Shown piece by piece: positions 1-10,942 of a stretch of DNA of 64,000 nt. Within the stretch, counting starts at the first letter, position 1, and each line of letters starts with the position of its first letter. The notes under the pieces are model-generated. The model searched no databases. It saw only the letters and a list, made by a program, of their open reading frames with translations, and had not been told where the DNA came from. The position numbers and the translations under genes were made by a program. The DNA comes from Hyperoplus lanceolatus (taxonomy: Eukaryota; Chordata; Actinopteri; Uranoscopiformes; Ammodytidae): positions 9,111,001 through 9,175,000 of the forward strand of contig CM049416.1 of assembly GCA_026929865.2 (NCBI GenBank). The letters are read 5' to 3'.

Positions 1-69
1 GACAACAACACTTTCCCATAATGTGAAGCTGATGGCGATTAAAGAAAAAAGAAAAGAAAAGAAAGAAAG

Positions 70-303
70 GCGCAGTGCTTCCTGCAATTGGGTCGATCGA
101 GTCCGCCAAATTCACACCACAAACGAACTGCAGCAGAGTTCGTTTTGACGCACGAGACCACCTCTTCAGCTGGGTCTCGGTCCGCTTGTTTGGTCCGCCC
201 CGAGGTTGCTGTATTCACACCTGCCTGAAAGATGCCACCGAAGGCAGAAGTGCACCTGAGTTCGTTTCAACCGAACTAAACACGGCATGTGTGAATACAC
301 CCT
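70..303. mobile_element. MITE-like interspersed repeat (candidate)
   Basis: About 230 bp of GC-richer sequence. The phrase attcacacc/gtgtgaatac occurs near both ends in opposite orientation (about 109-117 and 288-297), and internally the phrases GTTCGTTT and AGTTCGTTT recur. This fits a small non-autonomous DNA element. No target duplication was found and the family is unidentified. The 76-codon ORF over it has no recognisable content. Confidence 0.4.
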
Positions 304-339
304 AAAACCCTATCCTACCCTAACCCATCCTCACCGTGA

Positions 340-878
340 AACATGGTGGTGGCAGCATCATGAGACTGGGGCAGAGGTTCACCTTCCAGAGGGACAACTA
401 GCCTAAACATACAGCCAGATCTACTATGGAATGGTTTATATCAAAGTATAGTCATGTGTTAGAATGGTCCAGTCAAAGTCCAGACCTCTATAGAATTGAG
501 AATCTCTGGAAAGACTTGAAAATTGCTGTTGACAGACGCTCTCCATCCAATCTGTTACTAAATCTGAAGCTCAAGCTATTTTTTAAAGAAGAATGGGCAA
601 AAATGTCAGTCTGGAGATGGGCAAAGCTGGTGGAGACATACCCCAAATAGATTCGCAGTTGTAATTGCAGCGATAGGTGGTTCTACAACATACTGACTCG
701 GGGGCTGAATACTTATGCACGCCACACTTTTCAGTTGTATTTATAAAAAAATGTAAAACCACGTTTTATTTTCATTCCACTTCACAATGATGCACCACCT
801 TGTGTTGGTCTATCACATAAAATCCCAGTAAAATAAATGTACGTGTGTGGTTATAACATGACTAAATGTCGAAAATTT
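340..878 (+). pseudogene. Tc1/mariner transposon fragment, transposase C-terminal part
   Basis: The reading frame at 426-650 contains the Tc1 DDE-domain phrase SSQSPDL..IENLWKDLK and the following sequence up to a stop, as in fish Tc1 transposases. The region before it is shortened by a deletion near 356-362, so the N-terminal and catalytic Asp regions are lost. The non-coding 3' part that follows matches the usual Tc1 downstream sequence and stops abruptly at 878. It resumes at 13630, so this copy is split by a large insertion. It is a dead copy. Confidence 0.85.
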
Positions 879-1989
879 CAGTGGCGTTTTCTCCCGGAGG
901 CCAAGGGAAGCCAGGCTTCCCTGTTTTTTAGGCTGTAGTTGTCATTCAATAAAAACATTTATATTAACAGTTTCGTTAATTCTTTGGTGCTGTGTTGCTG
1001 TCATTTCTTCCCCATTTTTCTCCTCTCCTTGAGCATTTCACAATGCGTGAAACAGCGCCCCTTTAAAGTTACATACTGAAGACGTGGCGAAACACGACAC
1101 TGCACACTGTATGTCCGTGAGGAAGCCAGCCCGAGCTGGCATCCCTTAGTGAAAAAAAGAAAGAAGGATTGACCAATCAGGTGAGGCTATCGTCTTGACA
1201 CTGCCCTCCTGTGATTGGTCAGGAGGGTGTCATTAGGGTGCCAAGGGAAGCCACTCACTTCACTGAAATTTAACAACAATAACAGTAGCGGGGGATTAGC
1301 ATGTTTGCATTGTTATCATATTAGCAAGAACAGTTATGGAGGGTGGAGATTTTGAGTATTTAGTAACAAATTATTTTACCAAACTGCCAATTGAGAAGCC
1401 ATTAAAAATCAAATCTGACGGCAGGCCAATGCGTGTGGAGAGAAAGAAAGTTTATCACACTTTCTGTGAGGAGAACTATGTCCGCACCGAGTGGCTAGCT
1501 GGTAGCGGCAAACTTCAGCTAATGGCCTTCCTCTACAAATAGTGAGTAAAATACACACCTTCTCCCGGCGCGGGTTAACTGTTCCCTTAACTGTCTGTGT
1601 AGCTATGTGTGTTGTGTTTTGTGTTATTTAATTGCTAATTGTGCCTTGATTGCCTGGATTAAGTTGCATTGGTAGGCCTACTGTATATCTGAAGTTGTTC
1701 TGGGTTGTCTTAAGTAGGCTATAGTGTTGTAATGAATATTTGGCCTAGTTCTTAAACGAAAAGGATGTCTCGAAAGTATGTGTATGTCAAGCACCTACAA
1801 CTGATTGTGTGAGTCGTGTCTCACGTGAACGTGAAACTTAAAATATCCTAAAACGTCCCCTAATTATATTGTGAATGAATTCGAATCTGCATTGGGCATT
1901 AAGCGGCTAGTTGTGCATTCCGGTCGGGGTGGGGGGTGCATTTATAATAAAATGTATAATTTAATAAGACGATAAGGAGGTGAGTGAGT

Positions 1990-2031
<42 letters not shown>

Positions 2032-2225
2032 GCGGTGTCGGACAGATTACAGGCGTGTGTAAATCCTGGTAAAGTGACCAGGCGCTATAATAGCTCTTGT
2101 AGTTACATTAAATACAAGCTGCGACGTAGCCTACTCTTTTCTTTCCCCCACCTTCCAATAAACATGTAGATTAAAGGTGTTGTCTCACTTGGCTTCCTCA
2201 AAAAAATCCCCACGCCACGCCACTG
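879..2225 (+). mobile_element. TIR DNA element, copy 1 (hAT-like, non-autonomous)
   Basis: Starts CAGTGGCGT and ends ACGCCACTG, giving 9-bp inverted ends. It is collinear with 9527-10719 plus 13482-13629, apart from a segment of about 45 bp present only in copy 2 (near 9905-9950) and small indels. Internal features are a short transposase-like exon (1336-1542), a (GA)n tract (about 1989-2027) and a final AATAAA. The CAG...CTG ends and the content of the exon suggest hAT, but no 8-bp target duplication is visible. Assignment to hAT is inference. Confidence 0.75.
1336..1542 (+). pseudogene. First exon of a transposase-like ORF in TIR element copy 1
   Basis: 68 codons beginning MEGGDFEYLV. The arrangement GRP...(about 20 residues)...Y.R.EWLAG resembles the N-terminal stretch of hAT transposases of the TTF/ZMYM type, where GRPTP is followed by a Y...WLCGC motif. 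The nominal stop codon overlaps a strong splice donor (ata|gtgagt at about 1540), so the frame probably represents an exon ending there rather than a small protein. No downstream transposase exons remain. A near-identical copy lies at 10026-10232. Confidence 0.5.
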
Positions 2226-2774
2226 CCTATAAATAGTAAAACAAGAAACACTGAACATTTGGAGTGGTCTCTTAATTTTTCCCGGAGCTGTATACTATAC
2301 TATATACTCTAACCTATATTTGTGTTAATTAGGAGCGCTTGTTTTATCCTATGTGTTCACACTGGTTTGCACATGTGGTAGTAAAGATTACAGGACATCT
2401 GCGTAGGCTAAGGTTCACTTTTAAAAAGGGATTTTTCAACATCATAAAAGAACAAGTTGAGATATACCGTATGTATTTATAACCCAAATTCCCTTTGCTT
2501 CACTGTCTCAATCGTAATACACTCATGATATTCAGTAATGTACAGAGCCTCAGAACATGCAAGAAAAAAAGACCACAACAGCAGTTTTGTATGGGAGCTT
2601 AGCAGGGCCACTGTGAAAAACTTTCGACAATTATCTTTTCTTCTTGGAGAATATCCGAATATGAATGTCACAAATTAAGTATTTTTCTCGACAAATCCAA
2701 ACAATCATATAGAGAAAACATTTACTGCTTCACATAAATAAATTGAGGAACACTGTAGATATATACTGAGAGAT
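2226..2774. other. Non-coding, nothing recognised
   Basis: AT-rich sequence between TIR element copy 1 and the 3' end of the minus-strand E-rich gene. No coding frame with recognisable content, RNA gene or TIR element was seen. Confidence 0.5.
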
Positions 2775-2780
2775 TTTATT
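2775..2780 (-). promoter_or_regulatory. Poly(A) signal AATAAA of the E-rich gene
   Basis: Read on the minus strand, AATAAA lies 64-69 bp downstream of the stop codon at 2844-2846. This is a plausible short 3' UTR for the intronless gene. Confidence 0.55.
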
Positions 2781-2843
2781 GAAATGTCATTGTAAATCAA
2801 GTCAGATTGTTTTTTGTTGTTATGAGGCTGTTTGTGTGTTTCT

Positions 2844-4796
2844 TTATGCCTGTCCAGTCTGCTGCTTGAACTGGTGGCGGTGTTTAGGAGTGATAAATTT
2901 TTTGAAACGCCTCCAAAGAGAAGGCCTCTTCAGGGGCTTTCCAACCTCCTGTGTTGTCTCTTCTTGGACCTCCTTTTTTGGTGAATTCTCGACCCCGTTT
3001 TGTGGTTTCTCCCAGTGCGGATAGAGGTAAAGCCTTGGGGGCTTTTTTGGTGGATCCTGGGCCCTGTGGGTCAGCTTTACGGCCTCTTGTGTGGATGTGT
3101 TGATCTCTTCTGGCAGATTCTCAACCTTTGTTGGATGAAGGGCCTCCACTGGTGACATTTCGGACTCTTTCTTTGTGGAAACTTGTTGTTCTATCAGGGC
3201 CTTGTGTGTTGTTTTTAGGGACACTTCTGTTATCTTCTCTGACACTTGTGGTAGGTCTTGGGTCACTTGCTTTCTGGCCTCTTGTTTGACTTGAGGTGTT
3301 TTGTCGTCCTCTTTCTTGTGAGCCTCTTGTACTGGCTCTTGGACCTCCTTAGGTAGATTTAGGGCCTCTTGCTTTTCAGAAACCTGTTGTTCTATCAGGG
3401 CTTTCTCTTGTGGTGGGTCTTCCTGGGACACTTGCTTTTGTGCCTGTTGTTTGACTTCAGGTGTGTTTTTGTCCTCTTTCTTGTGAGCCTCTTGTACTGA
3501 CTCTTGGACCTCCTTAGGTAGATTTAGGGCCGCTTGCTGTTCAGTCTCTTTAGTTGGATCCTGGACCTCCGCAGTTTGCTCTAGGTCTGCTCTTGTTGTG
3601 TCCTGAGCCCCTTGGGTCGGCTCTAGGGCCTCTGTTGTGGGATTGTTGGGCTCTTCTGACAGATTCTCAACCTTTACCAAATCTTGTGGTTCTATCTGGG
3701 CCTCTGTTGGTTTCAGGGGCACTTGTGTTTTATTTTGTGCCAGTTGTGGTGGCTGGTCTTGGGTCATTTTCTTTTGGGAGTCTTGCTCTGTCTCCTGGAC
3801 CTTCTTAGGTTGTTCTTGGTCCGTCTCTGGAGCATCGGAGTCTGTGATAAGTTGCGATAAGTTTTCTATCAGTTTTGAGAAGTGCTGCATTGCTTCCACC
3901 TTCTCCTCCATTGACTGATTAGTCTTTGGGTTTCCAGGCTCTAGTTTTGGCTCCTGGACCTCCTCTTTGGGGCTCTGGAACTTGTGTGTTGTTCCCTCTG
4001 CCTCTGGTTGATCCTGGGCCTCCTTAAGTGGCTCTTCTGCCTCTTCTGGTGGTTTTTGTACTTGAACGTGTGACTTTTTGGCATCTTTATTTACTGCCTC
4101 TTGTTCTGGGTTGTCAGCCTCTGGTGCTGGCTCCTGGACCTCCTCTTTGGGGCTCTGGGGCTCTTGCATTGTTTCATCTGCATGTGGTTCTTCCTGGGCC
4201 TCTTGCATTGGTGTTAGGTGGTTACATTGAGGTGTTTGTTTTTCGACCTCTTCTTTTTCATTATGTTGTGCTTTTTCCTGGACCTCATTATTTGGTTTTA
4301 GGGCCTCTCGCTTTTCGGCCTCTTTCGATGGAACCTTCACCACCTCTGTTTTCTCCTGGTCCATCTGTATTGGACTCTGGGACTCGTGTGTTGTACCCTC
4401 TGCCTCCAGTTGATCCTGGGCCTCCTGAAGTGGCTCTTCTGCCTCTTCTGGTGGTTTTTGGACTTCCTCTTGTGACTTTTTAGCATCTTTATTTTCATCC
4501 TCTTTCTTGTGAGCCTCTTGTGCTGTCTCCTGGACCTCCTTAGGTTGTTGTTGGTCCGTCTCCGGAGCATCAGACTTTGTGACGTGTTGCGATAAGTTTT
4601 CTGTCAATTGGCAGGAGAATTTTGAGAAAAGCTTGATTTCTTCTGCCTTCTCCTCTGTTGACTCATTGGTCTTTGGGTTTTCCGGCTCTAGTTTTGGCTC
4701 ATGGACCTCCTCTTTGGGGCTCTGGGGCTCTTGCGTTGTTCCCTCTCCCTCCAGTTGATCCTGGGCCTCTTGAAGTGGCTCTTCTTCTTCTTCTTC
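2844..4796 (-). pseudogene. E/Q/P-rich repetitive protein, 3' part (after LINE insertion)
   Basis: Open without a stop for about 650 codons on the minus strand and ending KQQTGQA. It is made of degenerate repeats rich in Glu, Gln, Pro, Lys and Thr. Recurrent blocks include PEEAEEPLQEAQDQ, EVQEPVQEAHKKED, SDAPETDQ and ENLSQ. Large units recur (PEEAEEPL at about 4780, 4440 and 4040). The C-terminus turns basic (LWRRFKKFITPKHRH). No signal peptide or known fold was seen, and it is probably intrinsically disordered. The frame continues upstream to the LINE junction near 4790 and matches the repeat broken off at 7456, so this is the 3' half of the gene that starts at 8716. An apparent start near 4607 is only a TTG (Leu) codon. 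The function is unknown. Confidence 0.7.
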
Positions 4797-7455
4797 TAAT
4801 GTTTATTTGACAGGGACAATACATACAACATTGCCACAAAAAAAATGGGAAAATGTGATGCATATAAGACGTCTAGCTTCAGCTAATTTGCAGTCTTTGT
4901 CCCTGGGTCAGGCTTTAAAATACAATCAAAGATACTAAATACAATAAATGCAGTGATAGAGATACAGTGAACAATACAATCAATAGGTACCATGAGTCAA
5001 TACACACAGCTGTAGTTTTACATTTCAGATTAAAACAATTAAATTTAGCATTAAACATTAGTAAAGTGCTCTATTAAAATAACTTGAGAAACGTTAATGT
5101 TCACATTTCTGCTGCTGCTTGAACCACTGTTTAACTTTCACACTAAAACTCTTTAGTTCTGTTTTGATTTAATCTCTGATGGTAGAGAATTCCATAGGTT
5201 GTACCTTGCACTGAGAGAGATAATTGGCAAATGTTGTTGCATCTTCGAACTTTACAGTTTTGTTTGGTTATACTCCTTGTCATTGTCGGCAGTTGTCAGT
5301 CTTTTTAAAGATCTGAGACATTGCTTGTGGGGCCAGTCCATTTAGGCACTTAAAAACAACTTTCAAAACAGAATTTTATAAAGTTGGAAAAGTCAACAAA
5401 TTGTATTTCTCAATAATTTTACAATGTGATTTCTTGCTTCTGTCTAAAATTTTAAAGTTGTGTATAGAGTGAGAATAGAGGTCTAGTAGCTGACTCAGTG
5501 GCTGGCCCCAGGCAGTGATGCAATAGGATAGATGTGAAAGAACCATGGCATGCAGATACAAATGAGATGCCTTAAAGGAGAGGATGACCTGATAAGTTAA
5601 AGCAGTTCAGACTAGTTTTTACAGTTTTAGATAGCTTCTTTATATGTGAGTCAAACTTAAGTTGAGGATCTAGAGTTATCCTAGATATTTAAACTCATTT
5701 ACCACCTCAATTTCTTTACTATCTATAGTGATGTCAAATTTCTCTAGGACTTTCTTTCTTATTGAGAAGCACATTGATACTGTTTTTGTGTGATTAAGTG
5801 TTAAGTGATTGCTTTGTAGCCATTCTGAAACAGTAACCATCTGTCTGCTTAATATCTCTGAAGCTTGACAGGGATTCTTTGCTGAAACATAAAACACTGT
5901 ATCATCAGCATACATCTGACATTCGGTGTCTGTGCAAATGTTAGGTAAATCATTTATGTATAAGCAAAAAGAATAGGACCTAAAACTGATCCCTGTGGCA
6001 GACCAGTCTTACTGTTCAGAGGAGATGTTTTCACACTCTGTAAGCGAACACACTGTTGTCGATAATTCAAATAGAGCTTAGCCAACTGACAGTAAGAGCA
6101 GAAAAATTAAATTTATGTCTTAGTTTACTGACAAGTATGTCATGACTTACAGTGTCAAAGGCTTTCTTCAAATCCAAAAACACTGCTCCAACCACATTTC
6201 CATTGTCAAGGGAACATTTTATTCTGTCAATGAAGTGGCACATGCCATCTCAGTTGAATATTTTTGCGAAATCCGAATTGCTTAGAATGATAAAACTGAT
6301 TGTTTTCAAGGTAGGTCTTTAGTTGATTAGGATAACCTTTTCAAGTACTTTTGAATTTGGGAGAATTGATATGTCTATAATTACTGGATCAGTTAATGCA
6401 CCAGATTTATAAATTGGGGTAATAATAGACATTTTAAAACTTTGTGGAAATTTCCCTTCTTTAATGGACTGATTTATTAGATGAAGTAATGGGCTTATCA
6501 AAATGGCACTATATTTTTCAAAAATAAAACATCAATTCCAAATGTGTCTTTTGCTTTGAGTTGTTTAAATTCATTATGATTTTAGAATTTTTGTATGGTC
6601 AGTGGTTTGATGTTAAAATAAGAAGTATTATCATAAGTTATGTTATTTAAGTTTTGTAATGTTGAGAATCTAAGTTGGGTTCATCTGTGGTAAGAGTTTT
6701 TGGAAGTTTGATGTAAGTTCATCTACCGATTGTATGAAGTATGTGTTTAATTCATTAGCTATGTCCTTGATATTAGTGGAAATTATTCCTTTAATACTAA
6801 GTTCCTTTATTTCTGCATGGTTCTTTGACTTACGATTTAGAAGTGTATTGATATGTTTCCAGAGGCATGAACTGTTCCATCTGATTTTTTTATTAGTTGC
6901 ATGAAATAATTTGTTTTGGCTTTCTTAATTCAGTTACAATCCGGTTTCGTGACCCTTATAGACAAGGGTATCTGTATGTAATTTTGTGGACAATGATTTT
7001 TTTAATGCAGATCCCGCTTCTTCATCTGCTGATTAATGTCATTATTTATCCATGGCGATTTTGTTTATGCTTCAAGTTGAGAGGGCAAGTGAACTTCTGG
7101 ATTACATCTGCCGAGTATTTGTAAGAATATCACAACATTTGTCTGTGTCACTAGTTTGCAAGACATTATCCCAATTTAGATGTTGTAATTCATGTTCAAA
7201 TTGATTGACTTTTTGTTTAGGAATTCCTGTTGGCACATACTTATGATTCTGTTTAAAGGAAAGCTTTGAAGGGTTTTTATTAAGTTTCCTAATTATTAGG
7301 ATCATATTATGATCAGATAATCCTGTTAACAAATTATATGTTTTTGACACTCTGTCCGGTTTGTTTGTAAATATAAGGTCTATTAGAGTTTGACTTGTCT
7401 TAGAGATTCTGGTTGGCTCTTTAATGATTTGGTGTAATTTATGTTTGGACATAAC
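4797..7455 (-). mobile_element. 5'-truncated non-LTR retrotransposon (jockey/CR1-like) inserted in the E-rich gene
   Basis: On the minus strand, in order: the C-terminal end of an APE endonuclease (LIDLIFTN, then SDHNMI; about 7450-7102), RT fingers (IITPIYKSG, then SKVLEKV; 6501-6319), the RT catalytic box YADDT (5915-5676), and the post-RT segment with LSYCITAWG (5561-5376). A long 3' UTR follows, ending near 4797 next to a (GAA)n run. Frames are broken by stops and shifts, so it is inactive. Both junctions fall inside a GAA-rich codon run of the host ORF, at GAGGCAGAA|G, so an exact target duplication cannot be separated from the repeat. Confidence 0.85.
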
Positions 7456-7845
7456 TTCTGCCTCTTCTGGTTGTTTTTGGACTTCCACTTGTGACTTTTC
7501 AGCATCTTTATATTCCGCCTCTTGTTCTGGCTTTTCTGCCTCTGTCGGTTGTTCCTGGTCCTCCCCTGGTCGTAGGATTAGAGCCTCTTCTAGTGGTTGC
7601 TTATCAGCCTGAAGTGTCTCTTGGTCTTCCTGCTTTTTGGGAACCTGTGATTGTTCCTGGACCTCCTCTGTTGAAGTGTGGGCCTCTTGCATTGTTCCCT
7701 CTGCTTCTGGTTGATCCTGACCCTCCTGAAGTGGATTCTCAGCCTCTTTAGATTTAGACTGGGGTTCCAGTTGGGAATTTTCGGCCCCTTGATTGACCAC
7801 CTCTTGTGTTGGCTCTGTCGGTTGTTCTTGGTCCTCTCGTGGTGA
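7456..7845 (-). pseudogene. E/Q/P-rich repetitive protein, middle part (before LINE insertion)
   Basis: About 130 codons of the same repeat composition as 2844-4796 (KSQVEVQKQPEEAE, LQEGQDQPEAEGT). At 7456 the frame runs directly into the LINE endonuclease frame. The chimeric ORF gains about 118 LINE-derived codons before stopping at 7102. Upstream it is out of frame with the N-terminal part because of the homopolymer stretch at 7848-7965. The apparent start near 7800 is a GTG codon and not a real initiator. Confidence 0.7.
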
Positions 7846-7847
7846 AT

Positions 7848-7965
7848 TAAGCGGTTTTTTTTTGTGGGCTCGCCCCCCCTAGCCTCTTTTTTTTTTTGGG
7901 AGGGTGTGGTTTTTTCGGGGCCGTCTTTGGGGGGGGCGCGCGGGGGGTGCCTCCACAGTTTTGTG
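7848..7965. other. Homopolymer-rich disruption between two ORF segments
   Basis: Runs of T9, C7, T11, T6, G8 and G6 crowd into about 115 bp, unlike anything in the flanking coding sequence. The N-terminal ORF ends here in a spurious Pro/Lys-rich tail (PPPKTAPKKPHPPKKKK), while the repeat frame restarts on the far side. It may be an assembly or base-calling artefact, or real decay. Confidence 0.6.
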
Positions 7966-8716
7966 ACATGTGTGAAGAGGCTTTTGTGTTGAGCTCACAC
8001 AGTCCTTGGACCATCTCATTCAAAGCTTTATTTGTTTTTGTCAATTCGACATGCTGGTAAAATACGTTCCTCAAGGCCCGTTTATGCAGGACCTTCATCC
8101 TCGCCATCTCAAGCATGAGGGCTTGATTTCCTTCTCTTAGCTGTTGAATCAACTTCATATCCTTGGTCTTGTGGCTGTCAGGCACAATGGAGGAAAGGCT
8201 CATGGTTGTTATTTCATTTCGGAGCCCCTGCACCTCCTTCTCAAGGCTGACTCTCATCTGGTGCTCCTCCTCAAATCTTCTCTCCACCACCTGGAGCTTA
8301 GATCTTTCATTGCAGATTTCCTGTTCTGCCACCGTCCTCATATTGAGTTCCTCCTGCAGTATACTGGTGGCTTCATGCAGGCGCTTTGTAAGGATCTGAT
8401 ATGGGACCTCCATGGGGAAAGCTGCCTCCATCGTTTGGCAGGAATTCTCATCCAGTTTTTGGACGTCCTCCATGTATTGGTTAATGTCTCCAGGCTGCCC
8501 CACCTCTTGGATGGAGGTCTTGCACTCTGTCTCTTTTGGAATATGCACCTGTTCCTTATCAGTATTGCTTCTACTGCTTCCTTCTTGGAGTACGGCGTTC
8601 TTGCACATCTCCTCCCAATTTTCCTCGGGAGGTCCCATTTCGAGTTCCACCATCAGGGCCCAGCTCATGGCACCTGATGGGGATGTCGCCTCCGTTGATC
8701 TATACTGTCCTTCCAT
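7966..8716 (-). CDS. Coiled-coil N-terminal part of the intronless E-rich protein
   Basis: ATG at 8716-8714, then about 250 codons up to SQNCGG. Residues about 1-95 are acidic and unstructured (MEGQYRSTEATSPSG, MGPPEENWEEM). Residues about 100-250 carry heptad-like hydrophobic spacing and many Glu/Lys/Gln/Arg (LHEATSILQEELNMR, then EEEHQMRVSLEKEVQGLRNE), which reads as a long coiled coil. I do not recognise the family. With the segments at 7456-7845 and 2844-4796 it would form one intronless gene of about 1,030 codons before LINE insertion. Lack of introns plus an AATAAA 3' end suggests an old retrocopy or a genuinely single-exon gene. Whether it is expressed cannot be judged here. Confidence 0.65.
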
Positions 8717-9430
8717 TGCTGATATTATCCAGTGCTAGTTGTGTGTATAAACAAAGTATTTTCAGTTCTTGAAAGTCGCTGTCTTATGTCCTGTCAGTTC
8801 TGAAGTGACTGGGTCCTTGGTAAGCTCTGGCTTCACCAACAGTGAACATTCTAAAAGCCTTTGACGCATGTGTGATGTCATGTTCTATATGTGTGACGTC
8901 ATGCTCTATAACTGTGACATAATGCATGACAACATTCTCCTTTTTTTCAACATTCTATTTTTTTTTCAAATATGTGATTAATTCTTTTGATCTGATTGGA
9001 TGATTTAAAGTCCTAATCTGACGACAAAGAAAATGGCCGCCACACCATCAGCATTCCACACATTGAATCAGTCCCATTCTGATGAAATTACACAACAACT
9101 ATTATGGAAATGCACTATGAGGACTTTTAACTTAATACTAGGACTGTCTAAATTAACGCGTTAACCCGGGATGATTCATTTGTGGTGTGGTATGTTTTAG
9201 TTTGATTTTACTAAATTTTTCAGTATTAACTCCATCATTTGTATTTGACATGAATAAAAAAACAAAAGTTAAATGTATCCACATAATGTCATTTATCTTT
9301 AAGTTGCTACAACAATATATATTTTTGTGTCTTATTTTGAATGTCAGTTGGCAGGAGGCTTTTGGGATGTTTCGCATTGGGCCGAAAAACGCCACTTTAC
9401 TGTGGTATAATGAGCACATTCCACAGCCGC
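8717..9430. other. Upstream region of the E-rich gene
   Basis: Non-coding. It contains the CRE-like cluster at 8873-8922 and a TTTATAC box about 30 bp upstream of the ATG (minus strand, about 8740-8752). Otherwise AT-rich with poly(T) runs and no recognised repeat. Confidence 0.45.
8873..8922. promoter_or_regulatory. Three CRE-like sites at 21-bp spacing
   Basis: TGATGTCA (8873-8880), the perfect palindromic CRE TGACGTCA (8894-8901) and TGACATAA (8915-8922) lie exactly 21 bp apart, forming a short tandem repeat with unit TGAYGTCATGYTCTATA. They sit about 160-205 bp upstream of the start codon of the minus-strand E-rich gene. CREB/CREM/ATF binding is known for this motif. Its action here is inference. 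Confidence 0.5.
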
Positions 9431-9431
9431 G

Positions 9432-9432
<1 letters not shown>

Positions 9433-9525
<93 letters not shown>
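9433..9525. repeat. (CA)n microsatellite
   Basis: About 45 CA units immediately left of TIR element copy 2. ORFs over it (poly Thr-His or Cys-Val) are artefacts. Confidence 0.95.
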
Positions 9526-9526
<1 letters not shown>

Positions 9527-10025
9527 CAGTGGCGTTTTCTCCCGGAGGCCAAGGGAAGCCAGGCTTCCCTGTTTTTTAGGCTGTAGTTGTCATCCAATAA
9601 AAACATTTTTATTAACAGTTTAGGTAATTCTTTGGTGCTGTGTTGCTGTCATTTCTTCCCCATTTTTCTCCTCTCCTTGAGCATTTCACAATGCGCGAAA
9701 CAGCGCCCCTTTACATTTAGATTCTGAAGATGCGGCGAAACACGATACTGCACACTGTATGTCCGCGAGGAAGCCAGTCCGAGCTGGCATCCTTTGGTGA
9801 AAAAAAGAAAGAAGGATTGACCAATCAGGTGAGGCTATTGTCTTGACACTGCCCTTCTGTGATTGGTCAGGAGGGTGTCATGAGGGTGCCAAGGGAAGCC
9901 ACTCGGCCTTTGGCTTCACACCAATCAAATCAAAGTATCATTATCAACGTCACTGAAATTTAACAACAATAACAATAGCGGGAGATTAGCATGTTTGCAT
10001 TGTTATCATATTAGCAAGAACAGTT

Positions 10026-10232
10026 ATGGAGGGTGGAGATTTTGAGTATTTAGTAAAAAAATATTTTACCAAACTGCCATTTGAGGAGCCATTAAAAATC
10101 AAATCTGACGGCAGGCCAATGCGTATGGAGAGAACTAAAGTTTATCGCACTTTCAGAGAGGAGAACTATGTCCGCACCGAGTGGCTAGCCGGTTGCGGCA
10201 ATCTTCAGCTAATGGCCTTCCTCTACAAATAG
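10026..10232 (+). pseudogene. First exon of a transposase-like ORF in TIR element copy 2
   Basis: 68 codons, MEGGDFEYLV onward, near-identical to 1336-1542 with about nine substitutions. It retains EWLAGCG, the Cys that is Ser in copy 1. It overlaps the same GTGAGT donor at its end. The reading frame is intact in both copies. Confidence 0.5.
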
Positions 10233-10942
10233 TGAGTAAAATACACACCTTCTCCCGGCGCGGGTTAACTGTTCCCTTTACTGTCCGTGTAGCTATATGT
10301 TATGTTTTGTGTTATTTTATTGCTAATTGTGCCTTGTTTAAGTTGCATTGGTATCCATTGAAGTTGTTCTGGGTTGTCTTAAGTAGTGTTGTATAATGAA
10401 CATTTGGCCTAGTTCCTAAACGAAAAGGATGTATAGAAAGTATGTCAAGCACCTAACTGATTGTGTGAGTCGTGTCTCACGTGAACGTGAAACTTAAAAT
10501 AGCCTATAAAACGTCCCCTAATTATATTGTGAATGAATTCGAATCTGTATTGGGCATTAAGCGGCTAGTTGTGCATTCCGGTCGGGGTGGGGGGTGCATT
10601 TATAATACAATGTATAATTTAATAAAACAATTAGGAGGTGTGAGAGTGAGTGAGAGAGAGAGCGAACGAGCGGTGTCGGACAGATTACAGGCGTGTGCAA
10701 GTCCTGGTAAAGTGACCAGGGGCCTCATTTATAAAGCTTGCGGCGCTCAAAAACCTTGCGTAGACGGAAAGAAATGTGCGGGAAAATGTGAGGTGGCAAA
10801 CGTTGGTATTTATAAAAACATTATTTGCGGAGAAGTGTGCGTATTCCTACGCCAACTTTCGACCATGCGTAGAACTACCGCAAGGTTTTCCTGACTCGGG
10901 GAATCAGCGAAACTGCAGAGTTTTAATGTTGACAGCACCTTC

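Noticed and set aside
302..326. CCCTATCC/CCCTAACCC text resembling telomere repeats
   Set aside because: Only about three degenerate units; too short for an interstitial telomere tract.
3554..4483. Plus-strand ORFs opposite the E-rich gene
   Set aside because: Antisense shadows of the Glu/Gln-rich codons; composition mirrors the other strand.
8144..8772. Plus-strand ORFs opposite the coiled-coil segment
   Set aside because: Antisense shadows; the minus-strand frame has an ATG, coiled-coil composition and matches the downstream repeats.
9153..9606. ORFs rich in Cys-Val or Thr-His at this and other CA/GT arrays
   Set aside because: They are translations of dinucleotide microsatellites with no other protein feature.
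10472..10894. 140-codon ORF crossing the edge of the Harbinger-like element
   Set aside because: It runs from one transposable element into another inserted within it, so it is not a gene.
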